This document shows positions 53,024-61,334 of a stretch of 64,000 nt of DNA, one piece after another (the first letter of the stretch is position 1; each line of letters begins with the position of its first letter). The stretch spans positions 868,001 to 932,000 of the forward strand of contig NZ_CP015114.1 in assembly GCF_001618885.1 (NCBI RefSeq), given 5' to 3'. Under the pieces are notes generated by a model that saw only the letters and a program-made list of their open reading frames with translations, was not told the DNA's origin and made no database searches. The position numbers and the translations under genes are program-made. Origin of the DNA: Staphylococcus condimenti (GTDB lineage Bacteria; Bacillota; Bacilli; Staphylococcales; Staphylococcaceae).

Positions 53024-54010
53024 TTGAAATTTGTAAGCAATAATAATATAACAGACCCCAAACTTAATTTAGCAATGGAAGAATATGTTTTAAAATACCT
53101 TCCTCAAGATAGTGATTATTTCTTATTCTATATTAACCGCCCATCAATTATTATTGGAAAAAACCAAAATACAATTGAAGAGGTTAATCAACACTATGTA
53201 GAAGAACATAATATAGATGTAGTGCGCAGAATATCAGGCGGTGGCGCAGTCTACCATGATTTCGGCAATCTAAATTTCAGCTTCATCACTGATGATGATG
53301 GAAACAGTTTCCATAACTTCAAAAAATTTACTCAACCTATTGTTCAAGCGTTAAATAGTATGGGTGTAGATGCTGAAATGACAGGAAGAAATGATATTCA
53401 AGTTGGTCAAGCCAAAATTTCAGGTAACGCAATGGTTAAAGTCAAAAATCGTATGTTCAGTCATGGAACATTGATGCTTGATAGTGATTTAGATGAAGTT
53501 CAAAATGCATTGCGTGTAAATCCTGCTAAAATCCAGTCTAAAGGTATCAAATCAGTTAGAAAACGAGTTGCTAATATATCTGAATTCCTTGAAGAACCAA
53601 TTGATATCGAAGCTTTTAAACAAATTATTTTGAAACATATCTTTGGTGAACATGAAGTTGAAGAATATAAATTAACTGATGAAGACTGGAAAAATATTGA
53701 AGCTTTAAGTGATGAAAAATACCGCACTTGGGATTGGAATTACGGTAAAAATCCTAAATATAACTTCGAACGTGAAGAGAAATTTGAAAAAGGCTTTGTT
53801 CAAATTAAATTACATGTTAAAAGAGGTCGTATCGAACACGCTAAAATATTCGGAGATTTCTTCGGCGTAGGAGATGTCACTGATTTAGAAGAAGCTTTAA
53901 TCGGCAGCTTGCATAATTTTGAAAGTATCGAAGAAGCGCTTTCGGAATTTGATTTATATCATTATTTCGGAGATATACCGCGCGAAGAATTAATCAGACT
54001 GATGTCTTAA
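53024..54010 (+). CDS. lplA: Lipoate-protein ligase A
   Basis: 328 aa, start TTG 53024 with AAAGGAGAG upstream. Catalytic domain: RPSIIIGKNQNTIEEVN, VRRISGGGAVYHDFGNLNFS, GRNDIQVGQAKISGNAMVK with the conserved Lys in AKISG. C-terminal LplA accessory domain at about 245-328. Activates free lipoate as lipoyl-AMP and transfers it to 2-oxoacid dehydrogenase or GcvH subunits. Complete length. Confidence 0.94.
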   Translation: MKFVSNNNITDPKLNLAMEEYVLKYLPQDSDYFLFYINRPSIIIGKNQNTIEEVNQHYVEEHNIDVVRRISGGGAVYHDFGNLNFSFITDDDGNSFHNFKKFTQPIVQALNSMGVDAEMTGRNDIQVGQAKISGNAMVKVKNRMFSHGTLMLDSDLDEVQNALRVNPAKIQSKGIKSVRKRVANISEFLEEPIDIEAFKQIILKHIFGEHEVEEYKLTDEDWKNIEALSDEKYRTWDWNYGKNPKYNFEREEKFEKGFVQIKLHVKRGRIEHAKIFGDFFGVGDVTDLEEALIGSLHNFESIEEALSEFDLYHYFGDIPREELIRLMS

Positions 54011-54022
54011 TAAATAAAAAAT

Positions 54023-54064
54023 AAGGACTATTCATTATTAATTCGTAATGAATAGTCCTTTATT
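54023..54064. terminator. Bidirectional terminator lplA / IDEAL gene
   Basis: Perfect 15-bp stem AAGGACTATTCATTA / TAATGAATAGTCCTT with an 8-nt loop, A-rich before and T-rich after. Confidence 0.93.
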
Positions 54065-54087
54065 TTACCCAGGAACACGATGATGAA

Positions 54088-54306
54088 TTATCCAATTAAA
54101 ACATCCTCCAATTGATTATATTCTGCAGTATATCGATTAAAAGCTTCTTCGTCTTTATTAACAAGTGCTTGATCAATAAGCTCAGTCAATTTCTCTTTTC
54201 GAACATTACGTAATGCTTGATCAATTACAAGTTCTACTCCTAAATCATTCACATTTGCCACAAATGCTTGTAGCGTCCCATTTTTTACATTGATATTGTG
54301 ATTCAT
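54088..54306 (-). CDS. IDEAL-domain protein
   Basis: 72 aa from ATG 54306 (GAAAGG 11 bases upstream; the GTG at 54315 is too close to it). The C-terminal LTELIDQALVNKDEEAFNRY contains the IDxAL-x-x-x-D-x-E-x-F pattern that names the family. IDEAL proteins are small modules of Firmicutes, in Bacillus often next to or tied to ComK turnover. Here it sits back to back with comK (about 210 bp apart). Confidence 0.82.
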   Translation of the reverse strand: MNHNINVKNGTLQAFVANVNDLGVELVIDQALRNVRKEKLTELIDQALVNKDEEAFNRYTAEYNQLEDVLIG

Positions 54307-54427
54307 AGTAATCACTACCTTTCTCTTTTTTATGTAATTAAGAGTATACCTCGTATTTATTCTAAAATCAATGAATATTCTGACTTTTTAAAAAATAAAT
54401 AGTGTAATTTTAACACTAAAGTTTCTA

Positions 54428-54455
54428 TTGACTTTTTCAGGTGCTAGTATACAAT
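54428..54455 (+). promoter_or_regulatory. Promoter of comK
   Basis: TTGACT (54428-54433), 16-bp spacer, TACAAT (54450-54455); a leader of about 55 nt follows to the comK ATG. Confidence 0.75.
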
Positions 54456-54517
54456 AATTATAGATTTTGATTTTTTTGTAATTCAACATCAAACAACTTA
54501 ATAGGAGGACATTGAAT

Positions 54518-55090
54518 ATGGAAGAACAATACATCTTCAAAAGCAACGACATCGCTATTATGCCCATCGTCAAAGAAAACGGACATTATCCTGTCACCAA
54601 AATTCTTACTTATGAAAAAGAACCTCGAATAATAAACATCCCCCCTCGAAAAGCATTAGAAAGTTCATGTGAATTTTATGGATCAAAATTCTCTATTTTG
54701 CGCTCTGATACTATACGAATAACAGATATCAAAAGTAAACCTCCCATATTGCTCTCACCTATCATTTCTCTCATACTATTCTCAACCCAATCTATCAGTT
54801 CACTAACAAATATTTGGATAAATATTGAATATGTTAAAGACATCAAATCAATAGGTGCTAAAGAAACACGTATTAACTTTATTGATGGTCAATTTATTAC
54901 CGCCCCTGTTACAACACGTACTATTAATCATCAATATAAAAATGCAATCTATTATGAACATCTTCTTAAAAAACGTGTAAAAACAATTAAATGGAATACT
55001 GAACAACCAATCGACTATTCAAAACCAACTTTAGATGTTTATGAAACACTGTGTACTTATCTTATTATAAATCAATCCAAAAAATCATAG
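54518..55090 (+). CDS. comK: Competence transcription factor ComK
   Basis: 190 aa from ATG 54518 with AGGAGG 9 bases upstream. The ComK fold is recognisable as NDIAIMPIVKENGHYPVTKI, RKALESSCEFYGSKFSILRS, KPPILLSPIISLILFSTQS and NIWINIEYVKDIKSIG followed by INFIDGQFITAPVT. ComK activates DNA-uptake genes by binding AT-rich boxes. The frame is intact. Whether competence is used is unknown; no com uptake operon is in the window. Confidence 0.87.
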   Translation: MEEQYIFKSNDIAIMPIVKENGHYPVTKILTYEKEPRIINIPPRKALESSCEFYGSKFSILRSDTIRITDIKSKPPILLSPIISLILFSTQSISSLTNIWINIEYVKDIKSIGAKETRINFIDGQFITAPVTTRTINHQYKNAIYYEHLLKKRVKTIKWNTEQPIDYSKPTLDVYETLCTYLIINQSKKS

Positions 55091-55118
55091 CTTCATTTTA
55101 TAATTATAGTAGTAAGTT

Positions 55119-55170
55119 AATAAGCGGGATATTCATATTAATATGGTGTAAATGTTCCGCTTATTTTTTG
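55119..55170 (+). terminator. Terminator of comK
   Basis: AATAAGCGG ... CCGCTTATT stem (55119-55163) enclosing an AT-rich secondary hairpin, followed by TTTTTTG. Confidence 0.8.
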
Positions 55171-55180
55171 TTATTTTCTC

Positions 55181-55208
55181 TTGAATTTTTTAAAGGTCTT
55201 GTTATAAT
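55181..55208 (+). promoter_or_regulatory. tRNA operon promoter
   Basis: TTGAAT (55181-55186), 16-bp spacer, TATAAT (55203-55208), 29 bases before the first tRNA. Confidence 0.78.
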
Positions 55209-55237
55209 AGTACTTGTGCTTGAATAAATCAGATTAA

Positions 55238-55312
55238 TCCACAGTAGCTCAGTGGTAGAGCTATCGGCTGTTAACCGATCGGTCGTAGGTTCGAGTCCTA
55301 CCTGTGGAGCCA
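55238..55312 (+). tRNA. tRNA-Asn (GTT)
   Basis: Cloverleaf with 7-bp acceptor TCCACAG/CTGTGGA, D-arm AGCTCAGTGGTAGAGCT, anticodon GTT at 55270-55272 in loop CTGTTAA, T-arm with GGTTCGAGTCC. CCA is encoded (55310-55312). Confidence 0.97.
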
Positions 55313-55313
55313 T

Positions 55314-55402
55314 GGAAACGTACTCAAGTTGGCTGAAGAGGCGCCCCTGCTAAGGGTGTAGGTCGCGAGAGCGGCGCGAGGGTTCGAATCCCTCCGTTTC
55401 CG
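55314..55402 (+). tRNA. tRNA-Ser (GCT)
   Basis: Acceptor GGAAACG/CGTTTCC, long variable arm (GTCGCGAGAGCGGCGCG) typical of tRNA-Ser, anticodon GCT at 55349-55351, T-loop GGTTCGAATCC. CCA is not encoded. One base separates it from the tRNA-Asn CCA. Confidence 0.96.
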
Positions 55403-55414
55403 TAAATTACATAG

Positions 55415-55458
55415 AATAGCTAGAAGCAGTTATAATAATTGCTTCTAGCTATTTTTTA
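55415..55458 (+). terminator. Terminator of tRNA operon
   Basis: AATAGCTAGAAGCA / TGCTTCTAGCTATT stem with an 11-nt loop, followed by TTTTTATT. Confidence 0.92.
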
Positions 55459-55620
55459 TTGTCCTCTAAAACCTTTAATACATAAAGATTTACTGCAAGT
55501 TTTGAAGTTTTATCATTTTTATTACTTCTTTTTTCTTTTTAGCAACACTCTTAGCAAAAGTCTCAATTAAAAATGATTTTTCATAAGAAACCCATCGAAT
55601 AATTTATTGCATTAAGGTTT
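55459..55620. other. AT-rich gap with a short coding-like scrap
   Basis: On the minus strand a 35-codon frame without start (about 55606-55490) reads RWVSYEKSFLIETFAKSVAK and then a Lys-rich tail. It could be the end of a decayed gene. Nothing else seen. Confidence 0.3.
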
Positions 55621-55797
55621 TTATTTCTTATCTAATTTTCTTCCTAAAATCCCTAATAAAGTTCCAATTATAAATATAATAATTATAATTAAAAAGTTTA
55701 AAAACTGATTGTCATTCTTCAAAAATGGCTCTACTTTGAAAGTATATATGAATATCAATATTATGAAGAATATTCCTGTTGTTATTTTGTATTTCAT
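55621..55797 (-). CDS. Small two-helix membrane protein
   Basis: 58 aa, ATG at 55797 with AGGAG 7 bases upstream, stop at 55623-55621. Begins MKYKITTGIFFIILIFIYTF (first helix), then a polar loop VEPFLKNDNQ and a second helix LNFLIIIIIFIIGTLLGIL, ending in a basic tail RKLDKK. No family recognised. Confidence 0.6.
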   Translation of the reverse strand: MKYKITTGIFFIILIFIYTFKVEPFLKNDNQFLNFLIIIIIFIIGTLLGILGRKLDKK

Positions 55798-55880
55798 ACG
55801 AATTCTCCTAAATTCAAAAATTATAATATATTAATATATTCAACGCTTTGTTACATGCTCATCAACTTCTGCATCTGTTG

Positions 55881-56060
55881 TTATATTTTTGGCAATACAT
55901 AGATAGCATTTTTAATTACCTTTTGAAATACGAGCCTTCTTTTGCTGTTTTCTACCAGAAATTCATATGCATGAGTCAATTCGACTTTAATTCCAAAAGA
56001 AGCTTCATTAATCTCCACTTTATTATTAAGTATGGTTTTAATCGTTGAAATTGTTATCCC
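55881..56060 (-). pseudogene. Probable remnant of a degraded gene
   Basis: A 59-codon stretch open on the minus strand between TAA codons, lacking ATG and ribosome site, reads STIKTILNNKVEINEASFGI, then VELTHAYEFLVENSKRRLVF. It looks like the C-terminal end of a protein. An in-frame TAA (56063-56061) separates it from an upstream fragment KNIPSDI directly after the Fic stop. Parent gene not recognised. Confidence 0.35.
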
Positions 56061-56086
56061 TTAAATGTCAGATGGTATATTTTTAT

Positions 56087-56806
56087 CTAATTTGTCTCTT
56101 TGTTATCCCAGTATATTTCAACTTCCTTGTCAAAAATTCTTTGAAATTTACCAAATATATTTACTAATGCATCAATGGCATATCCAGTTTGATCAATATA
56201 AAGTGCTTCTTTATATTCTTTTTCATATTCGCTGTTTACTACAATTAACTCTATATCATTATCTAAGCATTGTTTTAAAATAATGAATCGTCCAATTCTA
56301 CCGTTTCCATCATGGAATGGATGTATTTTTTCAAATTTACTATGAAACTCAGCGATTTTATTGATATCCATCTTAGTTTCTTTATATTTTTGGATTAACA
56401 GTTCCATATCAAAATGTATCGTTTCTGGACTTGATAATTCTAAATTTACCTTGTTTAATCTAGATGTTACAGGTCTATATGTTCCAGCAAGTTTATCATC
56501 AAAAATATTTAAAGTGTTTTTGAATAAAATACTATGACATTCTTTTATTAACCTCTCCGTTAACTTTTCATTCTGCGTTTCTACAATGAAATCAAATACT
56601 TCTAATGAATTGGCTGTTTCTATAACATCTTTTAGTTTGTGTGGGCCAGAGACTTCACTATCCGTAATTAATTTCATTACTTCATCTTTGCTAAACCTAC
56701 TACCTTCTAATTTATTAGAATGAAACAAAAATTCTGTTTTCAACCTATTATAAATGCCATTATTAGAATTTTTTAACCAAAATAATTGCTTTCCTGTCAT
56801 CTTCAT
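56087..56806 (-). CDS. Fic-domain AMPylase, autoinhibited (class II type)
   Basis: 239 aa from ATG 56806 (AGGGAA 9 bases upstream; GTG 56815 possible). The Fic core KIHPFHDGNGRIGRFIILKQ has the full HPFxDGNGRxxR motif (about residues 162-173). An N-terminal helix FLFHSNKLEGSRFSKDEV carries S-N-K-L-E-G, the inhibitory (S/T)xxxE(G/N) motif whose Glu blocks ATP. TYRPV before the core is the usual flap. Such enzymes modify proteins with AMP; the target is unknown. No separate antitoxin gene is needed. Confidence 0.87.
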   Translation of the reverse strand: MKMTGKQLFWLKNSNNGIYNRLKTEFLFHSNKLEGSRFSKDEVMKLITDSEVSGPHKLKDVIETANSLEVFDFIVETQNEKLTERLIKECHSILFKNTLNIFDDKLAGTYRPVTSRLNKVNLELSSPETIHFDMELLIQKYKETKMDINKIAEFHSKFEKIHPFHDGNGRIGRFIILKQCLDNDIELIVVNSEYEKEYKEALYIDQTGYAIDALVNIFGKFQRIFDKEVEIYWDNKETN

Positions 56807-56892
56807 GATGTTCACTTCCCTATATCAGGCTGAATTTTTTAATTTCCTTAAAATAACACTTGTTTATTGATTTTCAACTTTTCCACAGAACT

Positions 56893-57441
56893 TTAATCCC
56901 TATAGGTACTCAATAATGTCATAATATGTTTTTTTACTGCTATTCTCCCCTTTTCTCCATCCAGTAAGTATTGATCAATCATTCCAATCAACCCATAGCC
57001 GAGAAAATTTAATGTCATATTGAAATCCATTCCTCTTTGTGCACAAACATTAGGAGACACAACCTCTGATAACATTCTTTGTAAAAATTGGATTAAGTCA
57101 TGGCGACTACCCATGGAGTGTTTATTTACAAATAAAGAGATATAGAATTTTTGATGCTGGTAAAAGAACTCGAACCATTCATCAATGATTAGGTTCAAAT
57201 TTTCAACTTTTAAATTTCGACAAATTCCTCTTAGTTCTTCTAATCTTCTGATGAATATCTTCTCTAATAAATCATATTTATCTAAATAATGAAGATAAAA
57301 AGTTTTTCTAGCTATTTGAGCTGCTGTCGTAATTTCTTTCACAGAAATTTGTTCTATTTCCTTTTGATAAAACAGATTTAAAAAAGCATTTTCAATATTC
57401 ATTTTAGTTTTAATTACTCTTAAATCTTCTTTTTTCTTCAT
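56893..57441 (-). CDS. TetR-family transcriptional repressor
   Basis: 182 aa, ATG at 57441 with GAGGTGAA upstream. N-terminal HTH: KMNIENAFLNLFYQKEIEQI, SVKEITTAAQIARKTFYLHY, LDKYDLLEKIF. The C-terminal ligand domain resembles the DhaS-type TetR group. Divergent from the alpha/beta hydrolase gene at 57637, the classical layout for a repressor controlling its neighbour. Confidence 0.87.
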   Translation of the reverse strand: MKKKEDLRVIKTKMNIENAFLNLFYQKEIEQISVKEITTAAQIARKTFYLHYLDKYDLLEKIFIRRLEELRGICRNLKVENLNLIIDEWFEFFYQHQKFYISLFVNKHSMGSRHDLIQFLQRMLSEVVSPNVCAQRGMDFNMTLNFLGYGLIGMIDQYLLDGEKGRIAVKKHIMTLLSTYRD

Positions 57442-57473
57442 AATTCACCTCATTTACAACCCACAATTATGAA

Positions 57474-57495
57474 AAGTGAGCATTAATTCTCACTT
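57474..57495. promoter_or_regulatory. Candidate TetR operator
   Basis: AAGTGAG-CATTAATT-CTCACTT, perfect 7-bp arms around an 8-nt AT-rich spacer, 33 bases upstream of the TetR ATG in the divergent intergenic region. Confidence 0.55.
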
Positions 57496-57636
57496 AATAT
57501 TTTAATTATTTTGTTTTCTTGTTTTCATATCTTAACATAATCATAAGAAGTTGCTATATAAGGTTGCCTAAGTTTCTCAAAAGCATGCTTGGGGTATAGT
57601 ATTCTTCGTACAATAAATGAATGGAGGCAATAATTT

Positions 57637-58452
57637 ATGAAACACAGAATACAAGTAAGCGATGAAGTTGCATTAAACGTAGATGATTTCGGTTCAGGTC
57701 AACCATTGGTTTTCTTACACGGCTGGCCAGCAAATAATACAATGTTTGAATATCAAGCTGACTTTGTAGTTGCAAATGGTTACCGCTATATCGGTATTGA
57801 TCATCGTGGCTTCGGCTTATCTGATAGAGCAGCAGATGGATATGATTATGATACTATTGCAGATGACATTCAAAAAGTAGTAGACGAATTAAACTTGAAA
57901 GATTATATTGTTGTAGGTTTCTCTGTAGGCGGTGCTTTAGCATTGAAATACGGCGTTAAACATAATAATGATAATCTGAAAAAAATGGTATTACTCGGAC
58001 CAGCAGGACCAAGCTTCGTACAACGAGATGGCTACCCGTACGGATTAAAAGCAGAAGACGTTACGGCATTAATTGATTCAATCAATGATGATCAACCTAA
58101 AGCAATTGGTGACTTTGGTGAAAGTTCTTTCTTCAATTCAGATATTGAAGTATCAGATGAATATAAAAACTACTTTAATAATATGACTTTAACTTCTTCA
58201 CTAATTGGTACAGTAAAACTTGCTGAATCACTAAGAGATGAAGACTTACGTGAAGAAATCAAATCTCTAGATTTACCTGTTTACGGAATCCATGGTACAG
58301 CAGACCATGTTTGCCCTATTGAATTCTCTGAATACCTTGAAAAAGAAGCACCTGACTATACACTTTCTAAAGTTGAAGGAGCAGGACATGCTTTATTCTT
58401 CGAGAAAAAAGATGAAGTAAATAGATTATTATTAGAAGCTTTAAAAAAATAA
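57637..58452 (+). CDS. Alpha/beta hydrolase (haloperoxidase-like)
   Basis: 271 aa, ATG at 57637, ATGGAGG upstream. HGWPANNTMFEYQ oxyanion region, nucleophile Ser in VVGFSVGGALALKYG, Asp in GTADHVCPIEF, His in GAGHALFFEK. Cofactor-free haloperoxidase/esterase group. Probably repressed by the divergent TetR protein; substrate unknown, detoxification is a guess. Confidence 0.88.
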   Translation: MKHRIQVSDEVALNVDDFGSGQPLVFLHGWPANNTMFEYQADFVVANGYRYIGIDHRGFGLSDRAADGYDYDTIADDIQKVVDELNLKDYIVVGFSVGGALALKYGVKHNNDNLKKMVLLGPAGPSFVQRDGYPYGLKAEDVTALIDSINDDQPKAIGDFGESSFFNSDIEVSDEYKNYFNNMTLTSSLIGTVKLAESLRDEDLREEIKSLDLPVYGIHGTADHVCPIEFSEYLEKEAPDYTLSKVEGAGHALFFEKKDEVNRLLLEALKK

Positions 58453-58471
58453 CTCTTTAATATTTATTTAT

Positions 58472-58500
58472 GAGGCGCTATCATGCGTCTCTTTTTTTTA
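58472..58500 (+). terminator. Terminator of hydrolase gene
   Basis: GAGGCGC-TATCAT-GCGTCTC hairpin followed by TTTTTTT. Confidence 0.88.
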
Positions 58501-58526
58501 TTTTCATTAATATTCAGAATTTTCTA

Positions 58527-58599
58527 TTGAAATGGAGATTCTTTCATGCTATGATACTGTCATTAATTCATTTTTACTTTAGTTCGGTAGAGAGTAAAA
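58527..58599 (+). promoter_or_regulatory. his operon promoter and leader inverted repeat
   Basis: TTGAAA (58527-58532), 17-bp spacer, TATGAT (58550-58555). Just downstream, TTTTACT (58572-58578) and AGTAAAA (58593-58599) form a 7-bp inverted repeat in the leader. The leader of about 60 nt is too short for a T-box, so a DNA-binding regulator (CodY or a dedicated repressor) is more likely. Confidence 0.65.
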
Positions 58600-58624
58600 G
58601 TGTATGTGAAAGCGAGGCTATGAA

Positions 58625-59455
58625 ATGAACTACATCGAATATCAAGACAAAGTGCTGGAACGAAAAGATTTAGAATTCAAATTTTTAAATTACTTTAAAA
58701 ATCATCAATATACAGTAATTGATTTACATTTTATCGAACGATTAAATTGGCAGCAGTTAACTCAAGATGATTTAGAGAGTATGAGTACTAGAAGCATATG
58801 GAAAAACGGTCAAAACTTCTTTGCATTGCGCAATGACTGGACAGATCAGTTGCAACATTATGCAAGAACATTTGATTTGAATTTCAAACGTGCAGTCTAT
58901 GCAGGTCCAATTGCTAATAATGAACATATAAGCACCAATCTTGGTATTGAAGTTTTCAATCCATCTTACGAAGATATGCTGACAAGCTTTCAATACATGC
59001 TGAAATTCATAAAAGAAGAAATGCAACAACCAGTCGACTTTGCGGTTATCGGTCATTACCAATTACTAAACTTGCTATTATCAGATACAGAGCAAACACC
59101 AGAAATATTACAACTCATAAATGAACGTAATATTTCGGAACTGAGCAGAAAATTATCAGAAACACACCCTCTGGTAAATTTACTGAAACAACCCACACAT
59201 TTGCAGCTAGATTATATTCCATCCCTTATTCCAAATGATCACCCTACTTATTTATCAATTTTACGCTGGTCTGAGGAATTAAAGCGTGCAGGTATTGAAA
59301 GCATTCACCTGGATATTACAACGATGCCGCCTAAGTCATATTATATCGGCAGTTTTATGCAAATATTTAAAAACGACCAGTCAGAACCTATTATGTCAGG
59401 CGGACATTATGATGGTGAAATTGAAGGTTTCGGCTTTGGTATTAAAGTGGATTAG
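58625..59455 (+). CDS. hisZ: ATP-phosphoribosyltransferase regulatory subunit
   Basis: 276 aa, ATG at 58625, GCGAGG upstream. A histidyl-tRNA-synthetase-like fold lacking the anticodon domain, with MSTRSIWKNGQNFFALRNDW and GGHYDGEIEGFGFGIKVD near the C-terminus. HisZ pairs with the short HisG coded next to form the active first enzyme. First gene of the operon; 12 bases separate it from hisG. Confidence 0.87.
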   Translation: MNYIEYQDKVLERKDLEFKFLNYFKNHQYTVIDLHFIERLNWQQLTQDDLESMSTRSIWKNGQNFFALRNDWTDQLQHYARTFDLNFKRAVYAGPIANNEHISTNLGIEVFNPSYEDMLTSFQYMLKFIKEEMQQPVDFAVIGHYQLLNLLLSDTEQTPEILQLINERNISELSRKLSETHPLVNLLKQPTHLQLDYIPSLIPNDHPTYLSILRWSEELKRAGIESIHLDITTMPPKSYYIGSFMQIFKNDQSEPIMSGGHYDGEIEGFGFGIKVD

Positions 59456-59467
59456 GAGGAAAATACT

Positions 59468-60085
59468 ATGTTAACTGTTGCCCTCAGCAAAGGAAGATTA
59501 CTCAAAGACTTTATCAAATTCTTAGAAAGAAATAATAATAACGTGTGGGCAAATGCACTTATTAATCGTGAACGTAAATTACAAATCACTGCCGGCTCTA
59601 TTAAATTCATATTAGTAAAAGGTTCAGATGTTCCAACATATGTAGAAGAAGGCATTGCAGATATTGGGATTACTGGCAGTGACATATTAAAAGAAAGACC
59701 TAATCATAATATAAATAATTATATTGATCTCCCTTTTGGAGAATGTCATTTTTCTGTAGCAGCGAAACCTAATATTACAAATATACAGCGTGTAGCCACG
59801 ACATACGTTAAAACAACACGTGATTATTTTAATCAAAAAGGTACAGATATCAGTATTATTCAGTTATCCGGCTCAGTAGAACTAGCTGCTGTAGTTGATA
59901 TGGTAGATGCGATTGTCGATATCGTACAAACAGGTACAACGCTTAAATCAAATGGGTTAGAAGAAAGAGAACAAATCGGGGAAATCAATGCCCGCCTTAT
60001 TACGAACAAGCACGCATTTTTCAGTAAATCAACAGCGATTGAAAATTTCATCCAACAATTGGGGGTTTCTATACATGATCAATAA
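59468..60085 (+). CDS. hisG: ATP phosphoribosyltransferase, short form
   Basis: 205 aa, ATG at 59468 with AGGAGG upstream. [40 protein letters not shown] and the PRPP loop [15 protein letters not shown] are present. Lacks the C-terminal regulatory domain, hence needs HisZ. Catalyses ATP + PRPP to phosphoribosyl-ATP. Overlaps hisD by 11 bases. Confidence 0.94.
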   Translation: MLTVALSKGRLLKDFIKFLERNNNNVWANALINRERKLQITAGSIKFILVKGSDVPTYVEEGIADIGITGSDILKERPNHNINNYIDLPFGECHFSVAAKPNITNIQRVATTYVKTTRDYFNQKGTDISIIQLSGSVELAAVVDMVDAIVDIVQTGTTLKSNGLEEREQIGEINARLITNKHAFFSKSTAIENFIQQLGVSIHDQ

Positions 60086-61334
60086 GAACGAATTTTACCG
60101 TCAGTTTGAAACAGCTTCAGCTTTAAATCAAGATTTAATTAATAATGTGCAAAATATTATTGAAAATGTTCGAACTCATCAAGATAAAGCTCTTTTTCAA
60201 TATAATCAACAATTTGATAATGTCGAGCTTTCAGAGCTTGAAATATCACGGACCGATATTAATGAAAGCTTAGATAAAATTTCTCCCGATTTACGAAATG
60301 CGCTTATAGAAAGTTATGAAAATATAAAAGCCTTTCAAGAACGAATTAAACATGAAAACGTCATTGGAGAGAATACAAGTCAAATTTATAACCCATTAGA
60401 AAGTGTCGGCATCTATGTACCTGGCGGCAAAGCTGCTTATCCTTCCACTGTATTAATGACTGCAACATTAGCTGAAGCAGCAGGTGTCGAAAATATCATT
60501 GTTGTAACACCACCCCAACCTGATGGTATCGCACCAAGCATCCTAGCTGCTTGTAAAATTGCAGGTGTAGACCGTGTATTCCAAGTTGGCGGCGCACAAA
60601 GTATAGCTGCATTAGCGTTCGGAACACAAACCATTCCTAAAGTAGATAAAATTGTTGGTCCGGGCAATCAATTTGTCGCTACAGCCAAACAATTACTTTA
60701 TGGGCAAGTCGGCATCGATCAGATTGCAGGACCGAGTGAAATTATGATAATAGCTGACGAAACATCAGAACCTGAGTTTATTGTACAAGATATTCTCGCT
60801 CAAGCTGAGCACGATGAAAATGCGCGTACCTTCTTACTTTCTACAAGTAAAAAACTCTTAGAAAAAGTGGAAGTATTGTTACCTGAAGCTATAAATAAAG
60901 CGCCAAGAAAAGCAATAATTGAACCAAGCATCCAAAATTTCCATTATGCAATATTTACAAAAGATAACGAAGAAAATATCGAAATCGCTAATTTTGTAGC
61001 ACCTGAACATTTATCAATTCAATCAAGCAACCCTGAACAATACATTCATAAAATCAAATATGCAGGTGCGATGTTTTTAGGACCCTATGCTCCAGAAGCA
61101 CTTGGCGATTATAATGCTGGTCCAAGTCATGTATTGCCGACAAATCAAACTTCTCGTTTTACAAACGGTCTTACAGTCAATGACTTTTTAACAAGTCATT
61201 CAGTTATCAGCTATAACAAATCAACGTTTAATCAACTTGCAGAAGGTGCGATGGAAATTGCACATACCGAAGGATTATACCAACATGAAGAATCTGTGCA
61301 TGTCAGAGTGAATAAGGAGGTGCAGGAAGAATGA
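60075..61334 (+). CDS. hisD: Histidinol dehydrogenase
   Basis: 419 aa from ATG 60075 (TTGGGGGT upstream, inside hisG); a longer upstream frame overlaps hisG and is not used. [60 protein letters not shown] and [14 protein letters not shown] are family signatures with the Zn and catalytic His/Glu. Two-step oxidation of histidinol to histidine. Confidence 0.95.
   Translation: MINKNEFYRQFETASALNQDLINNVQNIIENVRTHQDKALFQYNQQFDNVELSELEISRTDINESLDKISPDLRNALIESYENIKAFQERIKHENVIGENTSQIYNPLESVGIYVPGGKAAYPSTVLMTATLAEAAGVENIIVVTPPQPDGIAPSILAACKIAGVDRVFQVGGAQSIAALAFGTQTIPKVDKIVGPGNQFVATAKQLLYGQVGIDQIAGPSEIMIIADETSEPEFIVQDILAQAEHDENARTFLLSTSKKLLEKVEVLLPEAINKAPRKAIIEPSIQNFHYAIFTKDNEENIEIANFVAPEHLSIQSSNPEQYIHKIKYAGAMFLGPYAPEALGDYNAGPSHVLPTNQTSRFTNGLTVNDFLTSHSVISYNKSTFNQLAEGAMEIAHTEGLYQHEESVHVRVNKEVQEE

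Noticed and set aside
55238..55402. tRNA genes as a phage attachment site
   Set aside because: No integrase and no direct repeat of a tRNA 3' end were noticed nearby; the prophage end is 26 kb away, in lacE.
59988..60074. Longer hisD start within hisG
   Set aside because: Adds about 29 residues unlike HisD and overlaps hisG heavily; ATG 60075 fits the family and operon spacing.
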